Part shown: piece after piece, positions 24,965 to 33,504 of the stretch
Numbering within the stretch: position 1 is the first letter of the stretch
How the letters are laid out: every line of letters begins with the position of its first letter
Origin: CALDTK01 sp965215115
GTDB taxonomy: Bacteria; Bacteroidota; Bacteroidia; Chitinophagales; Saprospiraceae
Direction: 5' to 3'
Assembly: GCA_965215115.1 (NCBI GenBank)
Contig: OZ244050.1
Coordinates: 4,960,001 to 5,024,000, forward strand
Length of the DNA: 64,000 nt
Translations under genes and position numbers: made by a program
The notes under the pieces: model-generated
Told to the model about the DNA's origin: nothing
What the model saw: only the letters and a program-made list of their open reading frames with translations
The model's database searches: none

Positions 24965-26158
24965 ATGCAGCAGCGCGTCTACCTCGACCACGCCTCCACG
25001 ACCCCGGTGGCCCCGTCGGTGCTCGAGGCCATGCTACCGTACTTCGGCACGGCCTTCGGCAACGCCCACAGCCGCAGCCACGCCTTCGGCTGGGGAGCCG
25101 CCGCCGCCGTCGACCTCGCCCGCGACCGACTCGCCGAACTCCTGGAGTGCCGCCCGGAGGAGTTGACGTTCACGAGCGGTAGCACGGAGGCCATCTACCT
25201 CGCCATCCACGGCGTGGCCCGGCGCTACACTTTCCGCGGGCGCCACATCGTCACGACGACGACCGAGCACGCCGCGGTGCTGGCGGCCTGTGCCGACCTC
25301 GAGCGCGAGGGCTACGGGGTGACTTACGTCGCGCCCGATGGCCGGGGCCTCGTAGATCCCGCTTCGATTGCGGCCGTGCTGCGCCCGGATACGGTGCTGT
25401 GTAGCGTGTTGTGGGGCAACAACGAGACGGGGGTCCTCCAGGACGTGGCCGGCATCGCGGAGGCCTGCCGTCGGGCCGGGGTCTTGCTGTTCGCCGACGC
25501 CACGCAGGTCGCCGGCAAGTTGCCGTGTCACCCGCGCAGCCTCGGCGTCGACCTCCTGGCACTCTCGGCACATAAGTTTTACGGGCCGAAAGGCGTCGGC
25601 GCACTGTACGTGAGCGGGAACGGTCCCCGCGTCGCCCTAACGCCCCTCGTCGGTGGCGGCGGACAGGAAGGGGGCCTGCGCGGGGGGACACTCAACGTCC
25701 CGGGCATCGTCGGACTCGGCGCGGCGGCTGTTTTGGCGAAAGCCGAATCCGCTGCCCAGGCCGCGCGACAGACACGCTTGCGTGACGATTTCGAAAGACG
25801 ACTCCTCGGCGCGCTGCCGGCCCTGCTCGTCAACGGGGCCGGGGCCCCGCGGCTCCCGCACATCAGCAACGTCTCCTTCCGCTTCACGGAGGCCGAGGCG
25901 CTCCTCACGGCCGTGGACCGCCGCATTGCCGTGAGCACGGGCAGCGCCTGCGCCTCGGCGAGCCTCGACCCGAGCCACGTCCTCCTGGGCATGGGCCTCT
26001 CGGAGCAGGACGCGAAGGCCGCACTGCGCATCAGTCTCGGGCGCGACACGACGGCCGCCGACGTAGACCTGGCCGTGGAACTGCTACTGGCCGCCGTCCC
26101 CAAACTCCGCGCCGAGAGCCCGCTCTGGGGCATGCACGAGGCCGGGATCCTCGCCTGA
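24965..26158 (+). CDS. iscS: Cysteine desulfurase
   Basis: 397 residues from the ATG at 24965 (MQQRVYLDHASTTP, the canonical family start). Supplies persulfide sulfur for Fe-S cluster assembly. PLP-binding Lys in SAHKFYGPKGVGALYV, TEHAAV near residue 100, active-site Cys in STGSACASASLDPSHVLL. An IscA-type protein follows, giving a minimal Fe-S assembly operon. One exact minihairpin repeat encodes AVLAKAE. Confidence 0.92.
   Translation: MQQRVYLDHASTTPVAPSVLEAMLPYFGTAFGNAHSRSHAFGWGAAAAVDLARDRLAELLECRPEELTFTSGSTEAIYLAIHGVARRYTFRGRHIVTTTTEHAAVLAACADLEREGYGVTYVAPDGRGLVDPASIAAVLRPDTVLCSVLWGNNETGVLQDVAGIAEACRRAGVLLFADATQVAGKLPCHPRSLGVDLLALSAHKFYGPKGVGALYVSGNGPRVALTPLVGGGGQEGGLRGGTLNVPGIVGLGAAAVLAKAESAAQAARQTRLRDDFERRLLGALPALLVNGAGAPRLPHISNVSFRFTEAEALLTAVDRRIAVSTGSACASASLDPSHVLLGMGLSEQDAKAALRISLGRDTTAADVDLAVELLLAAVPKLRAESPLWGMHEAGILA
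25731..25744 (+). repeat. TTTT-minihairpin repeat, copy 16
   Basis: Consensus. In iscS, sense. Confidence 0.9.
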
Positions 26159-26182
26159 CAACCGCGCTCGGCATCGGCAGGT

Positions 26183-26190
26183 TAATTTTG
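26183..26190 (+). promoter_or_regulatory. -7 box (TAATTTTG) upstream of iscA
   Basis: Perfect TAnnTTTG match, 21 bases before the iscA ATG at 26212, allowing iscA to be transcribed apart from iscS. Confidence 0.6.
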
Positions 26191-26211
26191 CCACCCCAAC
26201 CTACGTACGCT

Positions 26212-26538
26212 ATGCTCTTCGTCGACGACACCGCCAAGGCCCAGATCGAGGCCATCCGCCTGAAAGACGGCCTGAGCGACGGTCACTTCGTGCGCGTGAG
26301 CGTCACCAGCGGCGGCTGCTCGGGTCTTACCTACCAGCTCACCTTCGACGACGAGATCAAGCCCGACGATCAGCTCTTCGAGGACAACGGCGAGCGCGTC
26401 GTGACCGACCTGCGGTCCTTCATCTACCTCGCCAACACCAAGCTCGTCTTCTCCGGGGGCCTCAGCGGCACCGGGTTCACCTTCGAGAACCCAAACGCCG
26501 CCCGGACCTGCGCGTGCGGGGAAAGCTTCTCCCTCTAG
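26212..26538 (+). CDS. iscA: A-type iron-sulfur assembly protein (HesB/IscA)
   Basis: 108 residues from the ATG at 26212. The three conserved cysteines are present (VTSGGCSGL and TCACGES). Carries or transfers Fe-S clusters; placed right after iscS. ATG choice follows the promoter box at 26183-26190. Confidence 0.9.
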   Translation: MLFVDDTAKAQIEAIRLKDGLSDGHFVRVSVTSGGCSGLTYQLTFDDEIKPDDQLFEDNGERVVTDLRSFIYLANTKLVFSGGLSGTGFTFENPNAARTCACGESFSL

Positions 26539-26541
26539 GCC

Positions 26542-27501
26542 TTGGGTCTTCCACAGCGCGTCCTCCTCCTCCAGCCGGCGTTCATCGGGGACACGGTGCT
26601 CGCCACGGGCCTGGTCGAGACCCTGTGCCACGCCGGCTACGTCGTCGATATCCTCGTGCGCAAGGGCAACGAATCGCTCTTCGCGGAGCACCCCCACCTG
26701 CGCCGCGTCCTGGTCTACGACAAGCGCGCCCGCAAGTACGCCGACTGGTGGCGACTCCTGCGCGAGATCAGGGCCGAGCGCTACGACATCGTCGTCAATA
26801 CGCACCGGTTCCTGATGCCCGGACTGTGGGCGGCGCTGTCGGGCGCGCCGAGGCGGTTCGGCTTTCGCCAAAACCCGCTCGCCTTCACGTTCACCCACGT
26901 CGCCGATCACGACATGGTGAGCGGCCCGCACGAGGTGGAGCGCAACCACCAGCTGCTCGCCCCGCTCGGGATCGCACGGCTTGCGCCAAAACTTCACCCC
27001 CGGGAGTCCGACTACGCGATCGCCCGCGGGGCGCAGCGCCCGTACGTCACCGTCGCGCCGGCCTCGATCTGGTATACGAAGCGCTACCTGCCCGAGTACT
27101 GGGCCACGCTGATCGCGAAGATCCCGGCGTCCGTCCAGGTCCACCTCCTCGGCGGCCGCGACGATGTGGCGCTCTGCAGGGAGATCGCCGAGGCGAGCGG
27201 TCGACCGTGTTTCGTACGCGCCGGCGAACTGCCGCTCCTGGCCTCCGCGGCCCTCATGGAAGGCGCGCAGATGAACTACGTCAACGACTCGTCGCCGCTC
27301 CACATCACGAGCGCCATGAATGCCCCGGTGACGGCGTTTTTCCTGTCGACGGCGCCGAGCCTAGGGTACGGCCCCCTGAGCGACATCGCCGTAATCCGGG
27401 GGCCGCGCGAGCCACTCGCGTGCCGACCCTGCGGTACGACCGGTAAGGAGCGATGCCCGCTCGGGCACTTCAAGTGCTCCGACATCGCGCCTGAACCCTA
27501 G
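26542..27501 (+). CDS. Glycosyltransferase family 9 (heptosyltransferase-like)
   Basis: 319 residues, TTG start 3 bases after the iscA stop. GT9 features: LLLQPAFIGDTVLATGLVETL at the N-terminus, VTVAPASIWYTKRYLPEYWATLI, and MNYVNDSSPLHITSAMNAPVTAFF. A Cys-rich tail (CRPCGTTGKERCPLGHFKC) is typical of the ADP-heptose:LPS heptosyltransferase group. Transfers heptose to the LPS core; the gmhA and hddC genes at the end of the window feed the same kind of pathway. Two minihairpin copies 108 bases apart. Confidence 0.85.
   Translation: MGLPQRVLLLQPAFIGDTVLATGLVETLCHAGYVVDILVRKGNESLFAEHPHLRRVLVYDKRARKYADWWRLLREIRAERYDIVVNTHRFLMPGLWAALSGAPRRFGFRQNPLAFTFTHVADHDMVSGPHEVERNHQLLAPLGIARLAPKLHPRESDYAIARGAQRPYVTVAPASIWYTKRYLPEYWATLIAKIPASVQVHLLGGRDDVALCREIAEASGRPCFVRAGELPLLASAALMEGAQMNYVNDSSPLHITSAMNAPVTAFFLSTAPSLGYGPLSDIAVIRGPREPLACRPCGTTGKERCPLGHFKCSDIAPEP
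26870..26883 (-). repeat. TTTT-minihairpin repeat, copy 17
   Basis: Consensus. In the GT9 gene, antisense. Confidence 0.9.
26978..26991 (-). repeat. TTTT-minihairpin repeat, copy 18
   Basis: Stem GGC/GCC, loop GCAA. In the GT9 gene, antisense. Confidence 0.85.
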
Positions 27502-28085
27502 GCGCTCGCGTCTCGGCTGCCATCCCCGCCGGCCCAAGAATTCGGCGAGGAGTCCGTCGCGAGGTAGCGTTCGAAAAACGCGGACCCGAGTCGGGCGGCC
27601 GTAGCCGAGTTGCGGTTGAGCAGCGCCGCCACGTCGTAGCGCGTTTTGGCGAAAGCCACCTGCCCCTTCCTCAGCAGCTGGAGCACCGGATACGGCGAGC
27701 GGTGCACGTAGTGGCTCGCGTCCGATGGGTCTACCTCGGCAAACGTGTAGCGCGGGTGGAAGCTGGCCGTGACGAAGACATCCGGGAAGGACTCCTCGAG
27801 CAGGCGCTCAGCGGTCTCTTGGAACGCACCGAACGCGGCCAAGGACTCGAGCCCCGCGGGGCCGATGAGCAGGGTGGTCTCGGGGAGGGCCGCGGAGGCC
27901 ATCTGGGCGGCGCGCCTGTAGACGGCAGCTAGAGCGCTGGCCCTGTCGAGCGGGAGGATCTCGAGGAGGACATCGTCCTCGTCGTACGGCCGGGCCGCGA
28001 ATGGGCAGAGGCGATGCGCGATGACGACCTCTTCGATCCACGCCCGCGTGAGCCCGAGGACGAGCTCCCGATCTACGGCGGGCAA
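27498..28085 (-). CDS. DUF1415-family protein
   Basis: 195 residues. Family hallmarks: WIEEVVIAHRLCPFAA near the N-terminus, HPRYTF in the middle and HRSPYPVLQLLR. Soluble, function unknown. Overlaps the end of the GT9 gene by 4 bases on the opposite strand. A minihairpin repeat encodes VAFAKTRYD. Confidence 0.8.
   Translation of the reverse strand: MPAVDRELVLGLTRAWIEEVVIAHRLCPFAARPYDEDDVLLEILPLDRASALAAVYRRAAQMASAALPETTLLIGPAGLESLAAFGAFQETAERLLEESFPDVFVTASFHPRYTFAEVDPSDASHYVHRSPYPVLQLLRKGQVAFAKTRYDVAALLNRNSATAARLGSAFFERYLATDSSPNSWAGGDGSRDASA
27644..27657 (+). repeat. TTTT-minihairpin repeat, copy 19
   Basis: Consensus. In the DUF1415 gene, antisense. Confidence 0.9.
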
Positions 28086-28089
28086 CGAT

Positions 28090-28449
28090 TTAGAGGGCCA
28101 CGACCTCGGCCTCGATGGCGTGACGGTCGACGACCCGTGAGGCGAACGCCTTGTGGCCGTGGGGGGCGAGCAGGTAGAGTTTGCCGTTCTGCGCCGAGGC
28201 CACGGAACTGAACAGCTTCCACTTCGAGACGCAGGTGTTGATGTCGTCGTCCTTCTCGGCGAGCTCGAAGTAGTACTTGCGGCGGCTCTTGACCGCGGTG
28301 ATGTCGGGGGTGACGATGAGGCCGCCCTCCTCGTCGCGGCGGAACGTCGTCGGCGCGTCGTAGCCCTCCACGTTGGCGCGGATCTTATCGAAGCCTTTAC
28401 CCTTGACCCAGCCGATGGCCTTTTCGTAAAGTTCTGGATCCTTTGCCAT
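28090..28449 (-). CDS. Conserved-looking hypothetical protein
   Basis: 119 residues, soluble, upstream of the DUF1415 gene by 4 bases and probably cotranscribed. Sequence contains WVKGKGFDKIRANVEGYD and KYYFELAEKDDD. No family recognised. Confidence 0.6.
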   Translation of the reverse strand: MAKDPELYEKAIGWVKGKGFDKIRANVEGYDAPTTFRRDEEGGLIVTPDITAVKSRRKYYFELAEKDDDINTCVSKWKLFSSVASAQNGKLYLLAPHGHKAFASRVVDRHAIEAEVVAL

Positions 28450-28548
28450 ATGGGTAGTTTGTAACGGACGAGTGAGTGGAGCGGCGAAGGTACCTAAATC
28501 TAGGGAAGGTTGATCACGAACTACGCGTCCGATTGTCGGTTAGGGCCC

Positions 28549-28556
28549 TAGCTTCG
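28549..28556 (+). promoter_or_regulatory. Candidate -7 box (TAGCTTCG)
   Basis: 24 bases before the ATG at 28581 of the small membrane protein. Confidence 0.3.
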
Positions 28557-28580
28557 CGCCTCCAAGCAACGACCTACGCC

Positions 28581-28739
28581 ATGAGCACCGAGACCAGGAA
28601 ATCACACCGCCGCGACTGGATCATCTTCGCCGTCTCGCTCGCGGTGACGCTGTTTTTGTTGATCTTTTACGCCACCTGGTTCTGGGTCACGCTCCCGATC
28701 GTGCTGACGTTCTTCGTGCGGGCGATCGACTACATCTAG
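28581..28739 (+). CDS. Small membrane protein
   Basis: 52 residues from the ATG at 28581: a charged N-terminus (MSTETRKSHRRDW) and two hydrophobic segments (IIFAVSLAVTLFLLIFYA and WVTLPIVLTFFV). Function unknown; a longer in-frame start at 28476 would add 35 residues and is less likely. Confidence 0.5.
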   Translation: MSTETRKSHRRDWIIFAVSLAVTLFLLIFYATWFWVTLPIVLTFFVRAIDYI

Positions 28740-28785
28740 GGAGTGGGCCGGGGGCGGTGGCGGCGTACTGGCCGTCGGCTCCCCG

Positions 28786-29925
28786 CTAGCGCCGCGCGGA
28801 CGGCGGCGCGGCGCGGTCGTCGATGGGCGCGGGCCAACTCGGGTCGTGGGCGCGGTCCGAACCGGATGCCGGCGCCTGATCGGCGTCGCCGTCGTTAATA
28901 TCGTCGTCGTTCATATCGTCGTCCGCTTTGCCGGTCTTTGCTTCGGCTGCCTTGCTGGACACCGTCGTGCCCTCCTTGCTGTCTTTGCGCTGCTTCTTCG
29001 CCAGCTTGCGCTCCTCGCGCTCGGCGGCGGCCTTCTCGAGGCGCTGCGTCTTGCGGACCACGCGGACGGCGTTCTTGCTCGGCAAGACGGGGTGACCGTT
29101 GTTGCGCGCCAGTACCCAGATGAACTCCGCCCCGAGGAACACGATCTGCGAGGAGTAGTACGTCCACACCAGGAGGGCCACCAAGGACCCGGCCGCCCCG
29201 AAGCCCGAGGTGATGCTCGAGTTACCGATGTAGTAGCCGATACCGAAGCGACCGATCGAGAACAGGATCGCGGTGAAGAGCGCGCCCCAGAGTACCTCCC
29301 GCCAGCGCACGGTGACATCGGGGAGCTCCTTGAAGATGATCGCGAAGATGCCCCCGGTGAGGGCGATCGAGATGACGCTACTCAGGACCGCGAGCGTGAT
29401 CTCGCCGACGAGCGAGAAGTAGTCCCCGATGGCGCTGCTCAGGCCGACGGCGAGGGCGTTGATCGCGAGGGAGACCAGGAGGATGAACCCCAGGCCGAGC
29501 ACGATCGCGAACGAGGTCGCGCGTGCCTTGAGGAATCCCACGACGCCGTTGGCCGGTTTGCTCTCGATCTCCCAGATCTGGTCGAGGCTCAGCTTGAGCT
29601 GGTTGAACGCACCAGTCGCACCGAAGATCAGCGTGCCGACCCCGAGGATCGTGGTGAACACCGAGTCGTTCGATAGGTAACTGGCCTTCACGATCTCCTG
29701 GACGGCCTCCGCGGCTTCCTTCCCGAGCAGATCGGCGAGCTGCGCGTAGACCTCCCCCGAGATGGCGTCGCGCCCGAAGAAAAAACCCGCCGTACTGATG
29801 ATGATGATGAGGATGGGCGCCAGCGAGAACGTCGTATAGTAGGCCAGGGCCGCGCCCTTGGTCAGGCCGTCGTCTTCGATGTAGGCGTTGACGAGGTCGC
29901 GGGCGAAATAATAGATCTTCTTCAT
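28786..29925 (-). CDS. YihY/UPF0761 family inner membrane protein
   Basis: 379 residues from the ATG at 29925. Six hydrophobic segments with the family signature GLTKGAALAYYTTFSLAPILIIII, GATGAFNQLKLSLDQIWEIE, and FGAAGSLVALLVWTYYSSQIVFLGAEFI. A long charged, disordered cytoplasmic tail (about 290-379) is Lys-rich then Asp-rich. Once called ribonuclease BN by mistake; actual role unknown. Confidence 0.88.
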   Translation of the reverse strand: MKKIYYFARDLVNAYIEDDGLTKGAALAYYTTFSLAPILIIIISTAGFFFGRDAISGEVYAQLADLLGKEAAEAVQEIVKASYLSNDSVFTTILGVGTLIFGATGAFNQLKLSLDQIWEIESKPANGVVGFLKARATSFAIVLGLGFILLVSLAINALAVGLSSAIGDYFSLVGEITLAVLSSVISIALTGGIFAIIFKELPDVTVRWREVLWGALFTAILFSIGRFGIGYYIGNSSITSGFGAAGSLVALLVWTYYSSQIVFLGAEFIWVLARNNGHPVLPSKNAVRVVRKTQRLEKAAAEREERKLAKKQRKDSKEGTTVSSKAAEAKTGKADDDMNDDDINDGDADQAPASGSDRAHDPSWPAPIDDRAAPPSARR

Positions 29926-29929
29926 AGAG

Positions 29930-29937
29930 GTAAAGTA
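29930..29937 (-). promoter_or_regulatory. -7 box (TACTTTAC) of the yihY-like gene
   Basis: Ends 4 bases before the ATG at 29925; predicts a leaderless mRNA. Confidence 0.45.
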
Positions 29938-30077
29938 CAGATTGGCACGAGGGAGATGTGTCACGATTGCGCCCCCACACTCCGGGAGCCGGCCCCCCGG
30001 TGGCTAAGTACGGCTTTGTCGGCGTCCGTCCCGAACTCTGTGTAGATTGAAGCGTCAAACAGGAGCGCGTTGTTTAG

Positions 30078-30091
30078 TTTTGGCGAAAGCC
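30078..30091 (+). repeat. TTTT-minihairpin repeat, copy 20
   Basis: Consensus. Intergenic, 88 bases before the S24 regulator gene. Confidence 0.9.
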
Positions 30092-30178
30092 GCCCCCGCC
30101 GCGTTGGCGCCCGCAACGCCAGCCGTCGCGCCCGATCGTCCGTGGGTTCACCCGGGCCGTAAGTGAGTCACCCACCGC

Positions 30179-30982
30179 ATGGAGAGTCCCGTCGCCCACG
30201 ACCACGCCGCACCGGGCAAGACCCCGGGCCCCGGGGAGCGCATCAAGCTCGTGCGGCAGCGGCTCGGGCTCTCGCAGAAGGACTTCTCCGCGCGGCTCGA
30301 CCTGTCGCAGTCGACGCTCTCCCAGATCGAGAACGACAGGTACTTCCCGAGCTACGACACGCTCTACTACATGACCGCCGAGCTGGGCGTGGACTCCAAC
30401 TGGCTACTCTGCGGGCAGGGCGTCCCCTACCGAACTACCGCCCCGCCTGAGCGCGCCCCCGGCGTCGGCTTCCCGGCCGTCGTCGAGAAGGCACGCGCCG
30501 GGTACTCGGGCACGGACCGCGACGAGCACTGGGTCTCGGGACTCTCTCGCTACCAGGTGCCCGGCTTCCGCCCCGGGGCCGACATCGTCATCTTCCAGGT
30601 GATCGGCGACAGCATGATGCCCACGCTGGAAGACCAGGACTTCGTCCTCGCCGAGCGCCTCACCGGGGCGCCGGAGTCGTCCGCGGGGCACAACCTCGTG
30701 ATGGTGGTCCGGGACGAGATCTACGTGAAGCGCCTCGCCAACTTCGACCTCGCCTCGATGCGCTACACGCTCACCTCCGACAACCCCAAGTACCCGACCA
30801 TCGAGGTCGGCCAGGACGAGGTGATCGAGTCGTGGGTGGTCGTCGGACGCATCACGCGCCACCTCGCCCCCACCCTGCTCAACCAGGACTTCCGCATCAA
30901 GCAGCTCGAGGGCGGGATGCAGGACCTCCAGGCGCAGCTCAGCGCGCTGGCCGCGCGGATGCCGGGCGAGCGCGCTCGATGA
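30179..30982 (+). CDS. XRE-type regulator with S24 (LexA-like) peptidase domain
   Basis: 267 residues. Helix-turn-helix at about 20-75 (LRLGLSQKDFSARLDLSQSTLSQIEN-type motif), linker, then an S24 domain: catalytic Ser in VIGDSMMPTLEDQDFVLAE (about 145) and Lys in EIYVKRLAN (about 182). This architecture is that of CI/LexA-like repressors that self-cleave on RecA activation, but no phage genes are near. The C-terminus ends in a predicted coiled coil (IKQLEGGMQDLQAQLSAL). Overlaps the convergent topoisomerase gene by 44 bases. Confidence 0.85.
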   Translation: MESPVAHDHAAPGKTPGPGERIKLVRQRLGLSQKDFSARLDLSQSTLSQIENDRYFPSYDTLYYMTAELGVDSNWLLCGQGVPYRTTAPPERAPGVGFPAVVEKARAGYSGTDRDEHWVSGLSRYQVPGFRPGADIVIFQVIGDSMMPTLEDQDFVLAERLTGAPESSAGHNLVMVVRDEIYVKRLANFDLASMRYTLTSDNPKYPTIEVGQDEVIESWVVVGRITRHLAPTLLNQDFRIKQLEGGMQDLQAQLSALAARMPGERAR

Positions 30983-31988
30983 GTCCGAGGGTGTACGTCT
31001 CGTAGTCGGCGAGCGCCTCCACGGGCGCGATCGCGTCCCAGGGCTCGAGCGGCAGTTCGCCCCTTTCGGCTTTCGCCAAAACGACCGGGTGAATGTAGTA
31101 CTCGCGGCACACGCTGACGGTGTTGCCGAGGGCCTTGGCGACGGCCTTCACCATGCGCTTGTCGGCCTTGCCCTTACCGGTGGCCGCGACCTCGGCGGCG
31201 ATCTCGGGGTAGAACTTGACCGCGAGACTCGTCCCGCCCCAGGTCCGGAAGTCCTTCGCGCTGAAGGCCGCCCCGAGGTGCTCGTGGAGGTAGTCGTTGA
31301 CGTCGCCGCTCTCCAGGCTGTGCCGCTTGCCGTCCGAAGACTTGTAGTCGAAGAGCCGGTGCCCGGGCAAGTCGGAAACCTGTTGGAGCATGCGGCGGAG
31401 CTTCTTGTTCTCGACGGCGACGTGGCGAAACTTGTTGCTCTTGCCCTTGAAGTCGAGCGCGAGGCCCCCCGGTTGGCGTTTGAGGTGCTTGCGCCGCAGC
31501 GTCGTGAGGCCGTAGGTCTGGTTCTGCGACATGTAGCGCTCGTTGCCGACGCGGAGCTTGGTCTGGTCCAGGAGGTGCACCATGAGCGCCAGCATCCGCT
31601 CCTTGTCCCAGGTCCGCCGCCGGAGTTGCCGCGCGACCTCCGCGCGGAGCCCCGGCAGGCCGGCGGCGAACTGCGCCATCTTGCCGAACTTCATCGACTG
31701 CCGGTGCGCGACGTAGTCCGGGTGGTAGATGTACTGCTTGCGGCCCTTGGCGTCGCGGCCCGTGACCTGGAGGTGGGCGTTGGGCTCGCGGGCGACCCAG
31801 ACCTCGCGCCACTGCGGCGGGATGACGTGGGCCCGGACCCGTGCCCAAACCTCCTCGTCGTCGCAGGGCTCGCCGGTCACCGCGCAGCAGAGCCGATCAC
31901 GTGTTCCGTCGCTGAACGTAAGTCCACCCTCGCCGTCGCTCACGAGGGTGAGGCCCTTCGGTAAGACGTCTACGCTCGGTTGCTCCAT
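30939..31988 (-). CDS. DNA topoisomerase IB
   Basis: 349 residues from the ATG at 31988. Poxvirus/bacterial TopIB type: YIYHPDYVAHRQSMKFGKM near residue 95, RVGNERY and TYGLTTLRRKHL in the catalytic core, FRTWGGT, and the nucleophile Tyr in CREYYIHP. Relaxes supercoils of both signs by single-strand cleavage with a 3'-phosphotyrosine. The longer upstream frame is rejected because it lacks homology-like sequence. Confidence 0.9.
   Translation of the reverse strand: MEQPSVDVLPKGLTLVSDGEGGLTFSDGTRDRLCCAVTGEPCDDEEVWARVRAHVIPPQWREVWVAREPNAHLQVTGRDAKGRKQYIYHPDYVAHRQSMKFGKMAQFAAGLPGLRAEVARQLRRRTWDKERMLALMVHLLDQTKLRVGNERYMSQNQTYGLTTLRRKHLKRQPGGLALDFKGKSNKFRHVAVENKKLRRMLQQVSDLPGHRLFDYKSSDGKRHSLESGDVNDYLHEHLGAAFSAKDFRTWGGTSLAVKFYPEIAAEVAATGKGKADKRMVKAVAKALGNTVSVCREYYIHPVVLAKAERGELPLEPWDAIAPVEALADYETYTLGLIERARPASARPAR
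31068..31081 (-). repeat. TTTT-minihairpin repeat, copy 21
   Basis: Consensus. In the topoisomerase IB gene, sense. Confidence 0.9.
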
Positions 31989-32008
31989 GGGTCGTCGTGC
32001 TTTTGTGC

Positions 32009-33385
32009 TCAGGACAAGCGCGACGGCGATCTTGTTCGGCCGGGGTCCGCGAGCCTCAGACTCGCCTCGAAAGCCTCGCGCCAGGGGTGCCACCCGTGCC
32101 ACGGACCGAGGTTGCTGTTGTGCCAGATGCACCGCAGACCCGAGCCGTAGACCTCGGCCACACGGGCGTACTCGCTCCACTCGGCGATGGCGCGTTTTGG
32201 CGAAAGCCCACCGTAGTAGCGGGCCGTGACATCCATTGCGTGCGGCGGCACCAGCAGCAACGCCGTCGAGCGCTCCCGGCGCAGGTCGTACCACGCGAAC
32301 GATCGACTCGAACCCGTGCGGTAGCCAGCGGTCTCCGCCCACATCAGGCTATGCTCCTCGCGGACGCCCAACTCAAGCAGGGCGCGGAAGGTGTCCGGCA
32401 GGCGAAGCCGCAGGAAGTGCTGGCGGCTAATCACCACGGGGCGGTCGAGTGCCTCCCGGAGCGTCCGGAGTTCGGCCTCGAGGAGCTCCGGCCGTTCGGA
32501 ACTGTGGTAGCTCGGGTGGATGCCGACGCGCCCGCGCTCGTTCAGCTTTCGCCAAAACGGGGCCCACCGCGGGTGACCCTGCCGCCAGCCCGGGTCCACC
32601 TTCGTACCGTAGCCGACCAGGGTGAAGTAGTCCTGCGGGAGCGCCAACTCGTCGGCGGCGTCCGCCATGTAGTCGAACGTGTCGTAGGGGTCTGGCTCGC
32701 CGCGGGCCCACTGCTTGATCTGCCCGAGGTTGAGCGACCCGCGCGTGTCCTGGTAGTAGCTCGCGCGCAGCACCGCACGTACGAGGCCGAGCCTACCCCG
32801 CAGCCAGGGCTTCCCGACCACGGCCGCGGGGGCGTCGACATCCACCGACAGCCCGATCCGCTCCTGCACGAAGCTCGGTCGGCCTAGCTTCCCCCCCGCG
32901 TGCCAGAGTTGCGTCGCCAGGGCGAGGGCGAGGGCGTCGGCCACCGGCCGGTGGGAGACACCCCGCGTCACGAGGGGGTGGGCGCTGGCCGGGAGGCGGC
33001 CGTGGGCATCGCGCGCTTCGATGCCGTACTCCGCGTACAGGCTCAGGCAGTAGAATATTCCTCCGAGGACATCCAATCCGCAGGGGCAAACCTGCCCGAG
33101 GACCTCGGCCCACTCGACGGTATAGCCGGTGGCTCCGGCCCCCTCGAATAGTATCGTAGACGCCCGCACGTCCACGGTGCCGCCCGGCAACGGCCCAGCG
33201 GGCGGTCCGGCGCGGAACCTCAGTACGACCGAGCGCGGCGGGGGCTCGCCGGTGATGCTGCGGCGGTTGCCGTCGATCCAGCGCCACCCGAACCAGGCAC
33301 AGAACACGTCCATGACGTAGCCGAGCCGCGGGGTGGCGGGGGGGGCGTCCAGGGCGATGGTGAAGGCGGCGGCGGGGGTGGACAA
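32009..33385 (-). CDS. Polysaccharide-deacetylase-like protein (Bacteroidota long form)
   Basis: 458 residues, TTG start. N-terminal half has a beta-rich domain (RLGYVMDVFCAWFGWRW) and the helical GIFYCLSLYAEYG. The C-terminal half looks like a NodB-type barrel: SVDVDAP (metal Asp-Asp-like), VGIHPSYHSS (His-x-His-like pair around H and H), SRQHFLRLRLPDTFRALLELG, EEHSLMWAETAGYRTGSSRSFAWYDL. Probably removes acetyl groups from a surface polysaccharide. Two minihairpin copies lie in the C-terminal half, in opposite orientation. Confidence 0.7.
   Translation of the reverse strand: MSTPAAAFTIALDAPPATPRLGYVMDVFCAWFGWRWIDGNRRSITGEPPPRSVVLRFRAGPPAGPLPGGTVDVRASTILFEGAGATGYTVEWAEVLGQVCPCGLDVLGGIFYCLSLYAEYGIEARDAHGRLPASAHPLVTRGVSHRPVADALALALATQLWHAGGKLGRPSFVQERIGLSVDVDAPAAVVGKPWLRGRLGLVRAVLRASYYQDTRGSLNLGQIKQWARGEPDPYDTFDYMADAADELALPQDYFTLVGYGTKVDPGWRQGHPRWAPFWRKLNERGRVGIHPSYHSSERPELLEAELRTLREALDRPVVISRQHFLRLRLPDTFRALLELGVREEHSLMWAETAGYRTGSSRSFAWYDLRRERSTALLLVPPHAMDVTARYYGGLSPKRAIAEWSEYARVAEVYGSGLRCIWHNSNLGPWHGWHPWREAFEASLRLADPGRTRSPSRLS
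32195..32208 (+). repeat. TTTT-minihairpin repeat, copy 22
   Basis: Consensus. In the deacetylase-like gene, antisense. Confidence 0.9.
32544..32557 (-). repeat. TTTT-minihairpin repeat, copy 23
   Basis: Stem GGC/GCT (wobble), loop GAAA. In the deacetylase-like gene, sense. Confidence 0.8.
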
Positions 33386-33439
33386 GGGGTACAGTATTTG
33401 CGGAAAATGTCGGCCAAGACCGGTATGGCGAGCTTGAGG

Positions 33440-33447
33440 TATATTTT
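33440..33447 (+). promoter_or_regulatory. Candidate -7 box (TATATTTT)
   Basis: 57 bases before the ATG at 33505. A degenerate minihairpin copy (TTT instead of TTTT; 33462-33475) lies between the box and the gene. Confidence 0.35.
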
Positions 33448-33504
33448 TCGTATCAATACTCGGCTTCCGCCAAACGTCTACGCGATTTGTCCGTTATTTA
33501 CCCA

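Noticed and set aside
30179..30982. Prophage repressor marking an integrated phage
   Set aside because: The XRE/S24 regulator has no integrase, structural or lysis genes nearby; neighbours are housekeeping genes.
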